In this document: positions 1 to 10,190 of the stretch, one piece after another
Numbering within the stretch: position 1 is the first letter of the stretch
Layout of the letters: each line of letters starts with the position of its first letter
Origin: a bacterium
GTDB taxonomy: Bacteria; JACRDZ01; JAQUKH01
Direction of reading: 5' to 3'
DNA: 64,000 bases
Assembly: GCA_028719205.1 (NCBI GenBank)
Contig: JAQUKH010000001.1
Location: forward strand, 62,001-126,000
Translations under genes and position numbers: made by a program
Notes under the pieces: generated by a model
The model's input: only the letters and a program-made list of their open reading frames with translations
Database searches by the model: none
Told to the model about the DNA's origin: nothing

Positions 1-306
1 TTTATTATACAGATCCTGCAGGACGCTTAATTCGTTAAGGGAATTTTCTGAATTGTAATTCCAGAAAATAACTCCGGTCGCAATATTTTTACCGGCAAAT
101 TCTTTTAAATTTATTTTATTTTTATTTACATCATTAAGCGTAAAATCTATAGCCGGTTCGCCTTCCCTGAGCCGTTTAAATGCCTGTCCTTTGGTTATCG
201 GCAGGAAAACAAAAGCAACCAGACTTAATATTAAAATAAAAAATATATTTTTGCTGAAAGGATTCGCGGTTTTTAAAGCGATATTTTTTAACTTTGACAT
301 AAGCAT
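1..306 (-). CDS. Membrane-anchored thioredoxin-like (redoxin/TlpA-type) protein, C-terminus off window
   Basis: Partial gene: the reading frame is open to the left window edge, so only about 100 N-terminal residues are visible. Residues about 20-38 form a hydrophobic anchor or signal segment. This is followed by EGEPAIDFTLNDVNKNKINL, the usual start of AhpC/TSA-Redoxin and TlpA domains, and then a strand ending in GVIFWNYNSENSLNEL. In TlpA/ResA proteins the segment after the Trp normally carries CxxC; here it reads WNYNSENS with no cysteine, so a disulfide role is doubtful. Two ATG codons (306 and 300) follow an AGGAGG at 316-311; the first is 4 nt and the second 10 nt away, and I cannot decide between them. 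It lies 25 bp downstream of the HD-GYP gene and is probably co-transcribed with it. Fold assignment is fairly sure; function is not. Confidence 0.72.
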   Translation of the reverse strand, partial: MLMSKLKNIALKTANPFSKNIFFILILSLVAFVFLPITKGQAFKRLREGEPAIDFTLNDVNKNKINLKEFAGKNIATGVIFWNYNSENSLNELSVLQDLYNK

Positions 307-331
307 ATTACCTCCTGTAATAACTAAATTT

Positions 332-1453
332 TTAACAATCTATCTCTTCAAGTAACTCTAAAAATACCTTTGTAATTTTAGGGTCAAATTGTTTACCACT
401 TTCCGCTTCTATTATTTTTTTGGCATCTTCTTTAACCAGCGCTTTTCGATAAGGCCTGTCAGATGTCATCGCGTCATAGGAATCAGCAACTGAAATTATC
501 CGGGCCTCTATAGGTATTTCTTCCCCTTTAACCTCACCGGTATATGAGCCATAACTTCCTTTCAGATTACCGTCAAATCTTTCATGATGATATCTTATTA
601 TTTTACGAACATATTTTAATTTATCAATGCTTTTTATAGCTTCTTCTCCGATCATTGGATGTTTTTTTATCATTTCTATTTCAAGGTCATCTAAAGGGCC
701 CTCCTTATTCAATATGGATCCTTTAACCCCTATTTTGCCAATATCGTGCAATGAAGCCGCGATTCTTACATTCTCAATCTGTTCTTGAGGTAAATTTAAT
801 TTAACAGCAATAGCAACCGCGTATTTACGGACGGTATGACAATGTTTACCGCCGGTATAGGGGTCTTTAAATTCAATAAGTTTGCCTAAAGCGTCAACCG
901 TATTTATAAAATCTTCATGTTGCTGAGCCGTCATTTTTAATTCTTTTTCACGGAATTCCTGCGATTGAAAACTGCTTGTAAGAGAAATTATATAAAAAAA
1001 TGGCAAACGGATAAAAAAAGCAGGATCAATAATCTTATTAAAAGAACCGGTAGTTCTATAAATTATATAAATATATATCAGGCAGCTTAATGAGGATATA
1101 ATAAAAGTCATTTTTATATCCTGGCCTATAGTTGCCATTAAAATAGTCAAAAAGTATACTAAATAAAAATTACTGTCTATTTCACCGTTATAATAAATCG
1201 CGGCAGAAATAAATATAATATCTATAATAAATATAGTGTAATTCAGCCAACTATTTTCAAATATCTTGTCTCCAAAATAATTCAGGATAAAATTGCTGCT
1301 GACATATAAAAAAATAAAACTTAGAATATAAACCGAATCAAATATGAATTTATCGTTTTGGATAAATATTAAAATGATTATAAATGTTATTAACCATCTT
1401 AAAATTACAAAAATATTTTTTTTGCTTAAAGTACCGCCCATTGTCATTTCCAT
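332..1453 (-). CDS. Membrane HD-GYP-type phosphohydrolase with degenerate GYP motif
   Basis: 373 residues. About six hydrophobic segments fill residues 14-161 and form an uncharacterised membrane sensor. The cytoplasmic half is an HD-GYP domain: HCHTVRKYA (about 204-212), the metal-binding HD pair in SLHDIGK (H236, D237), KHPMIGEEA, the HHERFDG motif (about 289-295) and DSYDAMTSDRPYR. HD-GYP proteins usually degrade cyclic di-GMP. However, where the family has GYPxGL this protein reads GSYTGEV within a short insertion, so the Pro of the signature is missing; the metal ligands look intact. It may still be an HD-type hydrolase, or a receptor. It sits between a geranylgeranyl-reductase-like gene (15 bp gap) and the redoxin gene, suggesting one transcript. 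Confidence 0.9.
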   Translation of the reverse strand: MEMTMGGTLSKKNIFVILRWLITFIIILIFIQNDKFIFDSVYILSFIFLYVSSNFILNYFGDKIFENSWLNYTIFIIDIIFISAAIYYNGEIDSNFYLVYFLTILMATIGQDIKMTFIISSLSCLIYIYIIYRTTGSFNKIIDPAFFIRLPFFYIISLTSSFQSQEFREKELKMTAQQHEDFINTVDALGKLIEFKDPYTGGKHCHTVRKYAVAIAVKLNLPQEQIENVRIAASLHDIGKIGVKGSILNKEGPLDDLEIEMIKKHPMIGEEAIKSIDKLKYVRKIIRYHHERFDGNLKGSYGSYTGEVKGEEIPIEARIISVADSYDAMTSDRPYRKALVKEDAKKIIEAESGKQFDPKITKVFLELLEEIDC

Positions 1454-1468
1454 ATATTTTCTCTTTAT

Positions 1469-2539
1469 TTAATATATTTTTTGACCGGTTATAATATTAA
1501 TTATAAAATTCTGGAAATACCTGCTTTTTTTTAATAAAAAAAAGCCGATCCTGCTGAATCTAAAAATAAAAAATGAAATAATCTTCGCATATTTAAAAGG
1601 TAAAACTATTTGATTATACACTTTTTCGTTATAAATGTTAAGAGAAATATTATCTTCTAAAAAATCAAGAATACTTTTAGCGGCTAATTGTCCGCTTTTA
1701 ACCGCGTAATAGATCCCTTCACCCAAAAAAGGATCAACAAGCCCGGCAGCATCACCGGCAAGCAGGATATTTCCTTGAACATTATTTTGCTTTATACCGC
1801 CTAAAGGAATAACACCCCCCTTATGCATAAAAAATCTTTTTCTGTCCGAAAGGCCCTGTTTCTTAATAAATCTTTTCAGCGTGTCAACTATATTTATTTT
1901 TTTAAGGGAGTATATTCCAACTGAAAATCTGTCCTTTCCGGGGAATATCCACGCGTAACCTCCCGGAACAAAACCAAAATCAAAGCCTAATGATTCTTTA
2001 TATTGTTCTTTATCCATTTCATTCATCTCAATTTCTGTAGCTACCGACACGATTCTATCGGGATATTTAATTCCTAAATGCCCGGCTGTAAAACTTAACG
2101 CTCCATCCGCGCCGATAACAAAACGCGAGGTAATTTTATCTTTTTTTAATATAACAGAAATTTTTTCTTCCCGGATTTCAAGAGACAAAACTTCGCTTTC
2201 ATCCCTGAATTCCGCCCCTTTTTCAATTGCTTTTTGGACCAGAAAATGATCAAATATTTCCCTGTTGACTATATAACCTAAATGATCATTAGATCCTAAT
2301 TCAATAAATTCAGTTGTCTTGTAAAATATTTTAGCGGATTTTATTTTTCGTTCAAGAAGATGATCGACATTGAAATCAAAAAGCGCGTAAGCTTTGAGTG
2401 ATAGCCCGCCGCCGCACGCCTTAAAACGCGGGAATTTTTCTTTATCCAGGATTATTACCTTTAATCCGTTTTTAGCCAGTTCATAAGCCGCGGAACTGCC
2501 TGCCGGCCCGGCGCCTATTATCGCGACATCGTAAATCAC
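1469..2539 (-). CDS. Geranylgeranyl reductase family FAD-dependent oxidoreductase
   Basis: About 356 residues, the usual size for this family. The N-terminal FAD-binding motif is IGAGPAGSSAAYEL, followed by the family motif PRFKACGGGLS. A second flavin motif, GDAAGLVDPFLGEG, lies near residue 265. Members reduce isoprenoid chains (geranylgeranyl groups of lipids or quinones) or act as related flavin-dependent reductases or halogenases, so the substrate here is open. I take the GTG at 2539 as start because GAGG lies 5 nt upstream of it; the GTG at 2545 has no comparable ribosome binding site. It is the first gene of a small same-strand cluster with the HD-GYP and redoxin genes. Confidence 0.88.
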   Translation of the reverse strand: MIYDVAIIGAGPAGSSAAYELAKNGLKVIILDKEKFPRFKACGGGLSLKAYALFDFNVDHLLERKIKSAKIFYKTTEFIELGSNDHLGYIVNREIFDHFLVQKAIEKGAEFRDESEVLSLEIREEKISVILKKDKITSRFVIGADGALSFTAGHLGIKYPDRIVSVATEIEMNEMDKEQYKESLGFDFGFVPGGYAWIFPGKDRFSVGIYSLKKINIVDTLKRFIKKQGLSDRKRFFMHKGGVIPLGGIKQNNVQGNILLAGDAAGLVDPFLGEGIYYAVKSGQLAAKSILDFLEDNISLNIYNEKVYNQIVLPFKYAKIISFFIFRFSRIGFFLLKKSRYFQNFIINIITGQKIY

Positions 2540-2586
2540 AATCACCTCAGTTAATTGATTAGAATAAATTCTTGCGGTATTGTGGT

Positions 2587-2615
2587 TTTATATCATATAT
2601 TATCAAATAAATCAA
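2587..2615 (-). promoter_or_regulatory. Probable sigma-70-type promoter for the reductase/HD-GYP/redoxin cluster
   Basis: On the minus strand TTGATT (2615-2610) and TATAAA (2592-2587) are separated by 17 nt. The predicted transcription start is about 40 nt ahead of the GTG at 2539. The match is fair rather than perfect and the region is AT-rich, so chance similarity is possible. Confidence 0.45.
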
Positions 2616-2657
2616 ACGAATTATGTTTGTTTTGTAATCACAAATGCCTGTATTTCA

Positions 2658-5600
2658 CTATTTTAATTTCACCATTTGAAATCCAAATTTCTGATAAATA
2701 TTATCCCTGTCAACTGTCGGATGTTGTAAATTTTCACTGATTTTTGGGACTATATCCGATACATATTCCCGCAATTCATCAGTAGATATTATGCCATCAT
2801 TATTTTTATCAGCATCTTTTTGAGTCAGGCTGTTTAATATCGCCTTTGTAAAAAGTCCGTTCTGGTATTCATCTTTTTCGTAGGAGAATTCCCCGCCTCT
2901 TGAGGATGAAAATACAATTGCTCCGGACCTTCTCATCAGGTCATTATAGATGAATCTGTCTTTCTGAAACAAATATTCCCTTGGCGCTGGCGTTATATCT
3001 TTAGCTTCTACTTTTATTCCCCTTGTAGTCCTTGCCTTAAGCCCTCTGCTATCTGCCATAGCATAATATTTATCCTGAATATCCTTGTCAACTTCTCCTG
3101 ATTCACACGCGTCTATAAGAAAGACCTTTTTCCTGGGATTTATGCCCTGCAATATATCTTCTACTGATTCAAAATCTGCCGCTGTATTTTTCAGGTTCTT
3201 CAGTTCTGTCCCGTAAGTTAAATAATAGTAAGTTTCTTCTTCATCTATATCATGTACCCCATGGCCGGCTATAAACAGGATAAAGGTGTCATCAACCTTC
3301 GCGTTCTTCAGAAATTCTTTCGCGTTTTTAATATTTTCTATTGTTACTTCTTCATTAATATAGGTTTTAATGTGAACATTATTAAATCCATTCTTCATTT
3401 TTGCTAAAAGATTGCCTAAGGCCAGAACATCTTTGTGAGCGTATTTGAGATTTATATCTTTATTCTTATATTTGGATATACCAAAACCAATGTAATATAA
3501 GTCACCTTTAACATTTTCTTTATAATCTGCGTATATAAGGGCTCTAAAAGATTCCGCGCCTGCTTCATTTATACAAGTAACCTCAATTTTATTTTTGCCG
3601 CTTGTAAGTTCAACAATCTCTGTTTTACCTATATTGTTACCGGTTATTTCTTTGCCATAGGCACCAAATATAGGGACATCGTTAATATAGATGTTGTAAC
3701 GCTTTAGATTGTATTTGTTATCACTTAACTTAAGGCTTAGATTCAGGAATTTACCTTCTTGCTTTGATTCTATTATTTCAGCCAGTGGGACTTGATAATC
3801 GCTCAAGAGTTTTTCTTCAGAAAGTCCCATTTTTCTGAGTCGTTTTTTATACTGCTGATAATAATGGTTTATTAAGGTTTCATTCCCAAGTCCTAAACGT
3901 TTTAAAATAATATCAGGCCGGTTGTTTTTTATGGCGAACTGGTCAACACCATAAGCAGTTAAATCATTTTTTACCATAGCAACAAGATCTCCGCCATTTT
4001 TAGAGGCATCAAAGTAACCATCAGGTGTATACATAATCCATTCATCACTATTTTCAGGGCTGATTAATGAAACGAAATCTCCGGTTTCAATATTCCAGAT
4101 TTTGACTGTTCCATCTGAGGATGAAGATACTATTTGCTTACTATCAGGACTAAATGATACACCACAACTTGTACTTTGGTGTCCTTCAAAGCTTTTGATA
4201 AGATCTCCTTCTATGCTCCATAATGTTATGATCCTGCCAGAAATAGAGACAATATACTTGCCATTAGGGCTAATTTGTATTCTGGAGTTTGAACTATGTT
4301 TATCTTTAAAACTCTTTATAAGTTTCCCATCGATACTCCATAGTTCTAAAATAAAGTTTGAAATATTACCGGTAGTAGCATCTACGATAATATGTTTCTC
4401 ATCTGGACTAAATGAAAAGCGATTTATTAAACGTCCTGTTGCAATGGTTTTAGTAGATGTTCCATCTAAACTCCACAGTATAATTGCATTAGCATAGGAA
4501 AGAGCGGCAATATATTTTCCATCATGACTAAAAGATACTGATTCTGGAAGATTATACGTTGCTGATCGTTTTCCCTCAAAATCTTCTTCAAAATCCCTTA
4601 TATGTTTTCCATCTATATTCCATAGCTCTACTCTCATCATCCAGGAGTAACCTTTTTCATTAGGAACCTTTCTAGTCGTACCTGCGGCAATATATTTTCC
4701 GTCAGGACTTAACGCCATACCTATAACAGAAACCCCAGTTGTTAAAATTCTAACAAGTTTGCCATCTTTATTCCAGAGCCTTATTGTCCCATCCTCTGAT
4801 CCTGAAATAATATAATCATTATCATAACTGAACATCACACAGTAAACTACACCTTTATGCCCTTTAAGTGTTCTAATAAGTTTTCCATCATTACTCCATA
4901 TTTTTATCATTGCACCTGCTGCAGACACAATATGCTTTCCGTCACTACTAAAAGCCACATATTTAGATTCAGGGAATATTCCCCCATATGTTCTGATGAG
5001 TTCTCCATCAGTGCTCCAAAGGTTTATGGTATTCGAGGGAAACATTTTACATGCTAAATACTTACCATCCGGACTAAATACTACTGAAGAAGCTCTTGTG
5101 TTCTGGTTAAATGTATTAATAGTTTTTACACGTACCCCGTCTAAATTCCAAATGTTTATTTGTCCCCTCAAATCAATAGAAGCAATATGTTTTCCATCTG
5201 GACTGAACGATAAAGCATCAGGCTGTTCTTCCCCAAAAGTTTTAATAAGACTTCCATTAACAGCCCATATTTTTATTCTTCCTTCCTTACCTATTGAACA
5301 AATATACTTTCCATCAGGACTAAACTGTACTATTATGCCTCCACTAGCGCTAACATTAGGCTCTTCCTCAAAAGTTCTTATGAGCTTCCCATCAATAGCC
5401 CAAAGTTTTATTGTTTTATCTCGAGAACCAGAAACAATATATTTCCCATCAGGGCTAAAAGATAAACCAGTAATACTACTAGAATGTCCGATAAATGTTT
5501 TAATAAATATCCCTTCTAAACTCCACAGTTCCAAAGTATTTTTCCAGGTTGCACATACAACATATTTCTTGTCAGGACTTAATCGCATCACAGCTATATT

Positions 5601-5954
5601 AGAAGGAACTTTTATCGTTTTAATAGGTGTTCCACCAAAATCCCAGATTTGTATTGTTGAAAATCCATCTGTACTAATAATATGTTTATTAAAAATCGAA
5701 ACAAAAGAATTTTGCCCTTTAGAAAATAATGTTTTAATAAGTTTGCCATCTATTCCCCAAAGTTTAATAGTATTATCCTCAGACGAAGAAACAATATATT
5801 TTCCATCAGGACTAAATTCCATACTATTAATTAAATCAGAATGCCCTTTCTGAACAACCATTTCCATATCAGAAACTTTTACAGTATCTATAGAGTAAGC
5901 TCTAGAAATATTAAAAATCAAACCTGCCAGAAAGATTAATATTATTTTTTTCAT
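2658..5954 (-). CDS. Secreted protein with 14 WD40 repeats and a C-terminal caspase-like (C14) domain
   Basis: 1098 residues. The N-terminus is a signal peptide (about 1-21). I count 14 WD40-type repeats between about residues 37 and 630, most containing FSPDGKYI-V-S and ending IKLW-IDGKLIKT; 14 would make two seven-bladed propellers. After a linker with a beta-rich segment, the caspase-like domain covers about 818-1040. Its catalytic His is in IAGHGV (H898) and its Cys in LIDACESGE (C950). An EF-hand-like loop DADKNNDGIISTDEL follows at 1047-1061. WD40-caspase fusions are known in multicellular and complex bacteria, where the propeller is thought to act as scaffold or sensor. It is the last gene of the run starting at 16519, 51 bp after the shorter CHAT gene. 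Its substrates are unknown. Confidence 0.93.
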   Translation of the reverse strand: MKKIILIFLAGLIFNISRAYSIDTVKVSDMEMVVQKGHSDLINSMEFSPDGKYIVSSSEDNTIKLWGIDGKLIKTLFSKGQNSFVSIFNKHIISTDGFSTIQIWDFGGTPIKTIKVPSNIAVMRLSPDKKYVVCATWKNTLELWSLEGIFIKTFIGHSSSITGLSFSPDGKYIVSGSRDKTIKLWAIDGKLIRTFEEEPNVSASGGIIVQFSPDGKYICSIGKEGRIKIWAVNGSLIKTFGEEQPDALSFSPDGKHIASIDLRGQINIWNLDGVRVKTINTFNQNTRASSVVFSPDGKYLACKMFPSNTINLWSTDGELIRTYGGIFPESKYVAFSSDGKHIVSAAGAMIKIWSNDGKLIRTLKGHKGVVYCVMFSYDNDYIISGSEDGTIRLWNKDGKLVRILTTGVSVIGMALSPDGKYIAAGTTRKVPNEKGYSWMMRVELWNIDGKHIRDFEEDFEGKRSATYNLPESVSFSHDGKYIAALSYANAIILWSLDGTSTKTIATGRLINRFSFSPDEKHIIVDATTGNISNFILELWSIDGKLIKSFKDKHSSNSRIQISPNGKYIVSISGRIITLWSIEGDLIKSFEGHQSTSCGVSFSPDSKQIVSSSSDGTVKIWNIETGDFVSLISPENSDEWIMYTPDGYFDASKNGGDLVAMVKNDLTAYGVDQFAIKNNRPDIILKRLGLGNETLINHYYQQYKKRLRKMGLSEEKLLSDYQVPLAEIIESKQEGKFLNLSLKLSDNKYNLKRYNIYINDVPIFGAYGKEITGNNIGKTEIVELTSGKNKIEVTCINEAGAESFRALIYADYKENVKGDLYYIGFGISKYKNKDINLKYAHKDVLALGNLLAKMKNGFNNVHIKTYINEEVTIENIKNAKEFLKNAKVDDTFILFIAGHGVHDIDEEETYYYLTYGTELKNLKNTAADFESVEDILQGINPRKKVFLIDACESGEVDKDIQDKYYAMADSRGLKARTTRGIKVEAKDITPAPREYLFQKDRFIYNDLMRRSGAIVFSSSRGGEFSYEKDEYQNGLFTKAILNSLTQKDADKNNDGIISTDELREYVSDIVPKISENLQHPTVDRDNIYQKFGFQMVKLK

Positions 5955-6005
5955 TATCTTTTCCCAAATGAATTTAATATATTTTAATTACTTCTTTTCT
6001 TTTAT

Positions 6006-9000
6006 CTAATTCGGATCCCCTATTGACACAAAACCGCCCCAATAGAAAGGATTGGGATTCTTTTCTTTTATCTTAAGTTTTGCTTCTCTTAAGGCCTCAG
6101 CCTTACCCTTACCATCCGCCATGCGTTTATAAAATTCTATCATCAGGTCTTTCGTTTCCTCATCAGGCACTTTCCACAGGCTCATTACTAAAGTTTTAGC
6201 CCCCGCGAGAATAAATGCACGCTTAAGGCCAAACACACCTTCTCCTTTTTTAACCTCTCCTACCCCTGTATCACAAGCTGATAAGACAACAAGCTCTGTT
6301 CCCCTCAAGTTAAGCCCGCTTATTTTTTCCGCTACTACAATCCCCTTATCCCTGCCTGAATTAAGAGACGTATTTGCGCCTGATAACGCAATCCCTGAAC
6401 GCAGCATAGGATTTCCTATACTTTGGCTTTCTTTATTAACTTTATCTTCTATAATTAATATATTTCTCATTTCTTCACCTGATAAACCTCTTGTATTTTC
6501 AGGATCATTTTTAGTCATCATATCCATCATCTCATCCGTAAGAAAAAAACCATGTGAGGCAATATGAAGTATTTTTGGATTTTTGTTATTCATCAAAACA
6601 CCTTCTAAAGCCTGATCACCCAGAAATAATTTAGGTTCTTTTCCATATTTTTCTTTAAGAATATTCCTTATCACCTCCCCTTCCACCCTTGTCCCTGTAA
6701 GCCTTCCAAAATTTATCCCCCTCATCTCTCTGGAAAACTGTAGATTCTCTTTCCCCCCTGCATCTAATTTTGCTAAAAGCATTTCCTTTTTATCAGTACC
6801 AAGATCAAAATCAGGGTCAGCCATTATTATCATTTCATTATTTGACGGCTCATTTTTAGCTGTAAAGCGCATTATGTCTCTTCCCGCAGTGATATAATTA
6901 AACTGGTATTGGTCGAGAAGATATTTTCCATCTGAAGAAATAAGGACTTCGAAAGGAATAAAGTTCAGATTGCCCTCCGGGCTGATAAAGATATTCTTCC
7001 CTTCACCGAGATAATCTTTAAGAGAAGCAAATATTTTATTGTAAAGTTTCTTTGCTATTTCATCCCGCCCCTTTTTAGATTCTTTTAAGACGCTTTCAAT
7101 CCTTATATCCCTTAATTCTCTACTCTCCGAAACATTAGTCTTTCTTGTTCTTTCTTCTTCGTCTACTATCCCTTTAGCTTTTATCCGGTATTCCTCAATA
7201 ATTTTATTGATATTATCAGCTTTGCCAAGATCCACAAAACCTACAGGTCTCCGCTCATCTGATGAAAGAATAAATGCCAGATAATGTGCATCTTCAAATT
7301 TCCTATCTTTGAAATTATAAAATTCAGGGCAGACAAATTCTATAAGATAAGATCCTTTTGGAAGCAATTTTGCTATACTTTTACTATCTATTTGCCCAAT
7401 TCTTTTTTCTAAGGCATAAGTTTTACTCATTGTACTCAATTTTGACTCTATCTTTTCCTTTTCTTCATCAAGAATGGAGAGTTTCTCTTTACCTTTCTTG
7501 TTATCCATTTTTGCTGAGCTGGAGAAAGTAAGCCTGGTAATCTCTCCTTTTATTTCAATCAACCTTTTATAATCATTAATTATCATAGGATCGTTCGTAT
7601 CGGAAATAAGCTCTTCATATCTTGACTGCGACTCTGTCACTATTCCCTTCCACTGAAGCCATTCATCAAGCCCGTCTCTTACAGAATTAATATCTTTAGA
7701 TTGATATTGCGCGATATGACTAAAAAAATAATTCATCTCGGAATTTGTAGCGGAAATATAAGCTATTTTCTGCCTCTCGGAAAACAGACTGAATATATTA
7801 TCTATATTCTTCATTCTTATATTTATTCCTAACATAAAATTAGTATGGGCGAGTTTGTGTTTCTCTGTTGAAACATAAAATAACGCTAAATTATTATAAC
7901 CTTTTATTGAAACAGGATCCTCCTTCAAAGTCTGTTTATTGAGGAGTTCCGACTCTGTGTTACGGCCTGTTCTATTAGAAAGCAAAGACAGATTATCAAG
8001 CCTCGCTAACACTTCACTTCTTGGACTCAAGTTGTTTAATACTGGATCATCCTTATAAATCTCTAAAGACTGCAAATAGAGCTGTTCTGCTTCAGAATAA
8101 CGTTTTGTCGTTTCATAGAGCAAGGCCAGATTTTTAAGACTCCTTAACAAATGAAATTCACAATATGTGGGATCATACTTGCCTAATATTTTATCACTCT
8201 CACGAATCTCTAAACACCGCACATAGAGAGGTTCTGCTTCTGCATAACGGCCTGTTTTCATATAAAATCCAGCCAGATTGTCAAGGCTTTCAGCAATAGC
8301 TATGTGATCCTTTCCTGATCTTTTATCACGAATCTTTAAGGATCGCACATAGAGCTGCTCTGCCTCTGAATAACGGCTCATTTTTTCATAATATCCAGCT
8401 AGATCATCGAGTATTTTTACAAGATCATTGTAATAATCGTGATGTGTTGTATAAGGATCTATATAACCATCTCTTGGAAATTTCTCCTTCATCTCTAAAG
8501 CCCATTTCCCGTATTCTATTGCTTTTTCATATTGCCCAGAAGCATAGAAGTCTTCTGCTTTTCCAACAATGCCCCATATATCATAATACTTTTTACCATC
8601 AGGGCCATTGTCATATGCATCTTTTTCCTCATCATTTGACGGTTCATATTTTCCCAAGCTTCTTAAAGCTTTAACTACTACCGACTGTATTTCTTTATCT
8701 TTTATTTTATTTCTAAGAGGCTGAACAGCTCTTTTATCTTGTATATAACCTAAAATACAGGCCGAATATGCCCTTATATCCAAATCACTGTTGTCTAAAG
8801 CAATTATTAATTTTTCAACTGCTGGAATACCTATTTGTAATAATGATAGAGCTACTGCATTTCTGACAGACGAATCTTCATTATTTAGTTTAGTAATGAG
8901 CAGATCAATCGGTAAATTATTTATTCCTCCAAAATATGCTCTAACAGCTGTCAGGATTTCATCATCCTCATCACTAAATCGGGTAATCAAGTAATCTCTG

Positions 9001-10190
9001 GATTTATTATCGTTTATTTTACAGAGGGCTTTTATTGCTTCAGCACGGATATTCTCTCTCTGATAATAACCTGTACGTTTTTTTTCATTTTCAACTATAT
9101 ATATAAGATGATCTACAGCTCGATTGTCAACGATTTCACCTAAAGTCTTTACTACACCATATTTGACAGCTATCTCTCCATCATAAATCATTTTTAATAA
9201 TTGAGGAACTGCTTCTTTTCCAATTTTCACACATCCATTCCAGTCTCTTTTAGCTATCAAAAAAGATATTTTATCATTAATATCCGCAAATTCATGTTTA
9301 TCTAATATTTCTGCTGTTATTTCTCTTATACGATAATCTTTATCCTTTAACTTTCTTATAAATGGTTCAACTGTTAAATTACTTATTAAAACTAATGGTT
9401 CTATTGTTTTATCTCTGTATCTTTCATCGTTTAATTTATTTAAAAGTGGATTAATCGCAGGTTCGCCTATTTTAACGATGGCATTTTTAGCTTCTGTACT
9501 CACATCGCTGTTTTTATCTATCAGTAATGAAATTAATGGCTCTACCGCCTTACTATCTCCGATATTCCCTAAAGCTATGGCGGCATCTGCGCGGACATCT
9601 GCAGATTCATCTTTAAGGACATTTATAAGAAAATCTACCGCCCATTTATCCTTTATTTCTCCTAACGCGTAAGCCGCTTCGCATCGGACATCACTATTTT
9701 CATCCTGAAGCGCGGTTATAAGGGCTTCCACCGCCTTAGGGCTTTTTATTTTACCCAAGGCTTCCGCCGCCCTCCACTTTATTTCACTATTATTGATTTT
9801 AATTTCATAAAGAAGCGAGTCTACCGCGTCAACATATCCGATTTCGCCTAAAGCCTTTATTGCTAATTTATGATTATTGAGGTTACTGTCTTTTAAAGCG
9901 TTGATCAATGGTGGGATTGCTTTATTATTCTTAATTTTTCCTAACGCTTCGATTGCTTTTAAACGAACAAAAGAATGCTTATCATTTAACACTTCAATTA
10001 AGAATTCGACCGCTGAGGCATCTTTACTTTCACCTAACGCTTCAACGGCTTTTGAACGGATAGACCAATTTGCGTCTTTTAATTGTTCAATTAATATTTT
10101 AGTGTCAATTTGGGATCGCGCGGTTATCGGATGGGAAAAGATTACAATTGAAATAATAATGAAAAGTATTTTTTGTTTTCCTTTTATCAT
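6006..10190 (-). CDS. Secreted HEAT-repeat/TPR protein with C-terminal CHAT protease domain
   Basis: About 1394 residues. A hydrophobic signal segment is followed by roughly a dozen PBS-lyase-type HEAT repeats (pattern DVRxEAAxALGxIGDxxAVxPLI), then several TPRs (motifs like YSEAEQLYVRSLKIRD), then a CHAT domain. In the CHAT domain HIASHGFFL supplies the His (about 1215) and VVLSACDTGVGEV the Cys (about 1308). CHAT proteins are caspase-clan cysteine proteases, some activated by partners in defence or cell-death pathways. The ATG at 10190 is preceded by AGGA 7 nt upstream; the TTG six bases earlier is less likely. It is a paralogue of the next gene upstream: the first 60 mature residues and the CHAT domain are nearly identical. 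It sits 53 bp behind that gene. Confidence 0.94.
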   Translation of the reverse strand: MIKGKQKILFIIISIVIFSHPITARSQIDTKILIEQLKDANWSIRSKAVEALGESKDASAVEFLIEVLNDKHSFVRLKAIEALGKIKNNKAIPPLINALKDSNLNNHKLAIKALGEIGYVDAVDSLLYEIKINNSEIKWRAAEALGKIKSPKAVEALITALQDENSDVRCEAAYALGEIKDKWAVDFLINVLKDESADVRADAAIALGNIGDSKAVEPLISLLIDKNSDVSTEAKNAIVKIGEPAINPLLNKLNDERYRDKTIEPLVLISNLTVEPFIRKLKDKDYRIREITAEILDKHEFADINDKISFLIAKRDWNGCVKIGKEAVPQLLKMIYDGEIAVKYGVVKTLGEIVDNRAVDHLIYIVENEKKRTGYYQRENIRAEAIKALCKINDNKSRDYLITRFSDEDDEILTAVRAYFGGINNLPIDLLITKLNNEDSSVRNAVALSLLQIGIPAVEKLIIALDNSDLDIRAYSACILGYIQDKRAVQPLRNKIKDKEIQSVVVKALRSLGKYEPSNDEEKDAYDNGPDGKKYYDIWGIVGKAEDFYASGQYEKAIEYGKWALEMKEKFPRDGYIDPYTTHHDYYNDLVKILDDLAGYYEKMSRYSEAEQLYVRSLKIRDKRSGKDHIAIAESLDNLAGFYMKTGRYAEAEPLYVRCLEIRESDKILGKYDPTYCEFHLLRSLKNLALLYETTKRYSEAEQLYLQSLEIYKDDPVLNNLSPRSEVLARLDNLSLLSNRTGRNTESELLNKQTLKEDPVSIKGYNNLALFYVSTEKHKLAHTNFMLGINIRMKNIDNIFSLFSERQKIAYISATNSEMNYFFSHIAQYQSKDINSVRDGLDEWLQWKGIVTESQSRYEELISDTNDPMIINDYKRLIEIKGEITRLTFSSSAKMDNKKGKEKLSILDEEKEKIESKLSTMSKTYALEKRIGQIDSKSIAKLLPKGSYLIEFVCPEFYNFKDRKFEDAHYLAFILSSDERRPVGFVDLGKADNINKIIEEYRIKAKGIVDEEERTRKTNVSESRELRDIRIESVLKESKKGRDEIAKKLYNKIFASLKDYLGEGKNIFISPEGNLNFIPFEVLISSDGKYLLDQYQFNYITAGRDIMRFTAKNEPSNNEMIIMADPDFDLGTDKKEMLLAKLDAGGKENLQFSREMRGINFGRLTGTRVEGEVIRNILKEKYGKEPKLFLGDQALEGVLMNNKNPKILHIASHGFFLTDEMMDMMTKNDPENTRGLSGEEMRNILIIEDKVNKESQSIGNPMLRSGIALSGANTSLNSGRDKGIVVAEKISGLNLRGTELVVLSACDTGVGEVKKGEGVFGLKRAFILAGAKTLVMSLWKVPDEETKDLMIEFYKRMADGKGKAEALREAKLKIKEKNPNPFYWGGFVSIGDPN

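Noticed and set aside
4996-5853. 285-codon open frame on the plus strand
   Set aside because: It is antisense to the WD40 repeats; its recurring FPSGLN words mirror the repeated FSPDGK codons. No ribosome binding site, and the minus-strand gene is certain.
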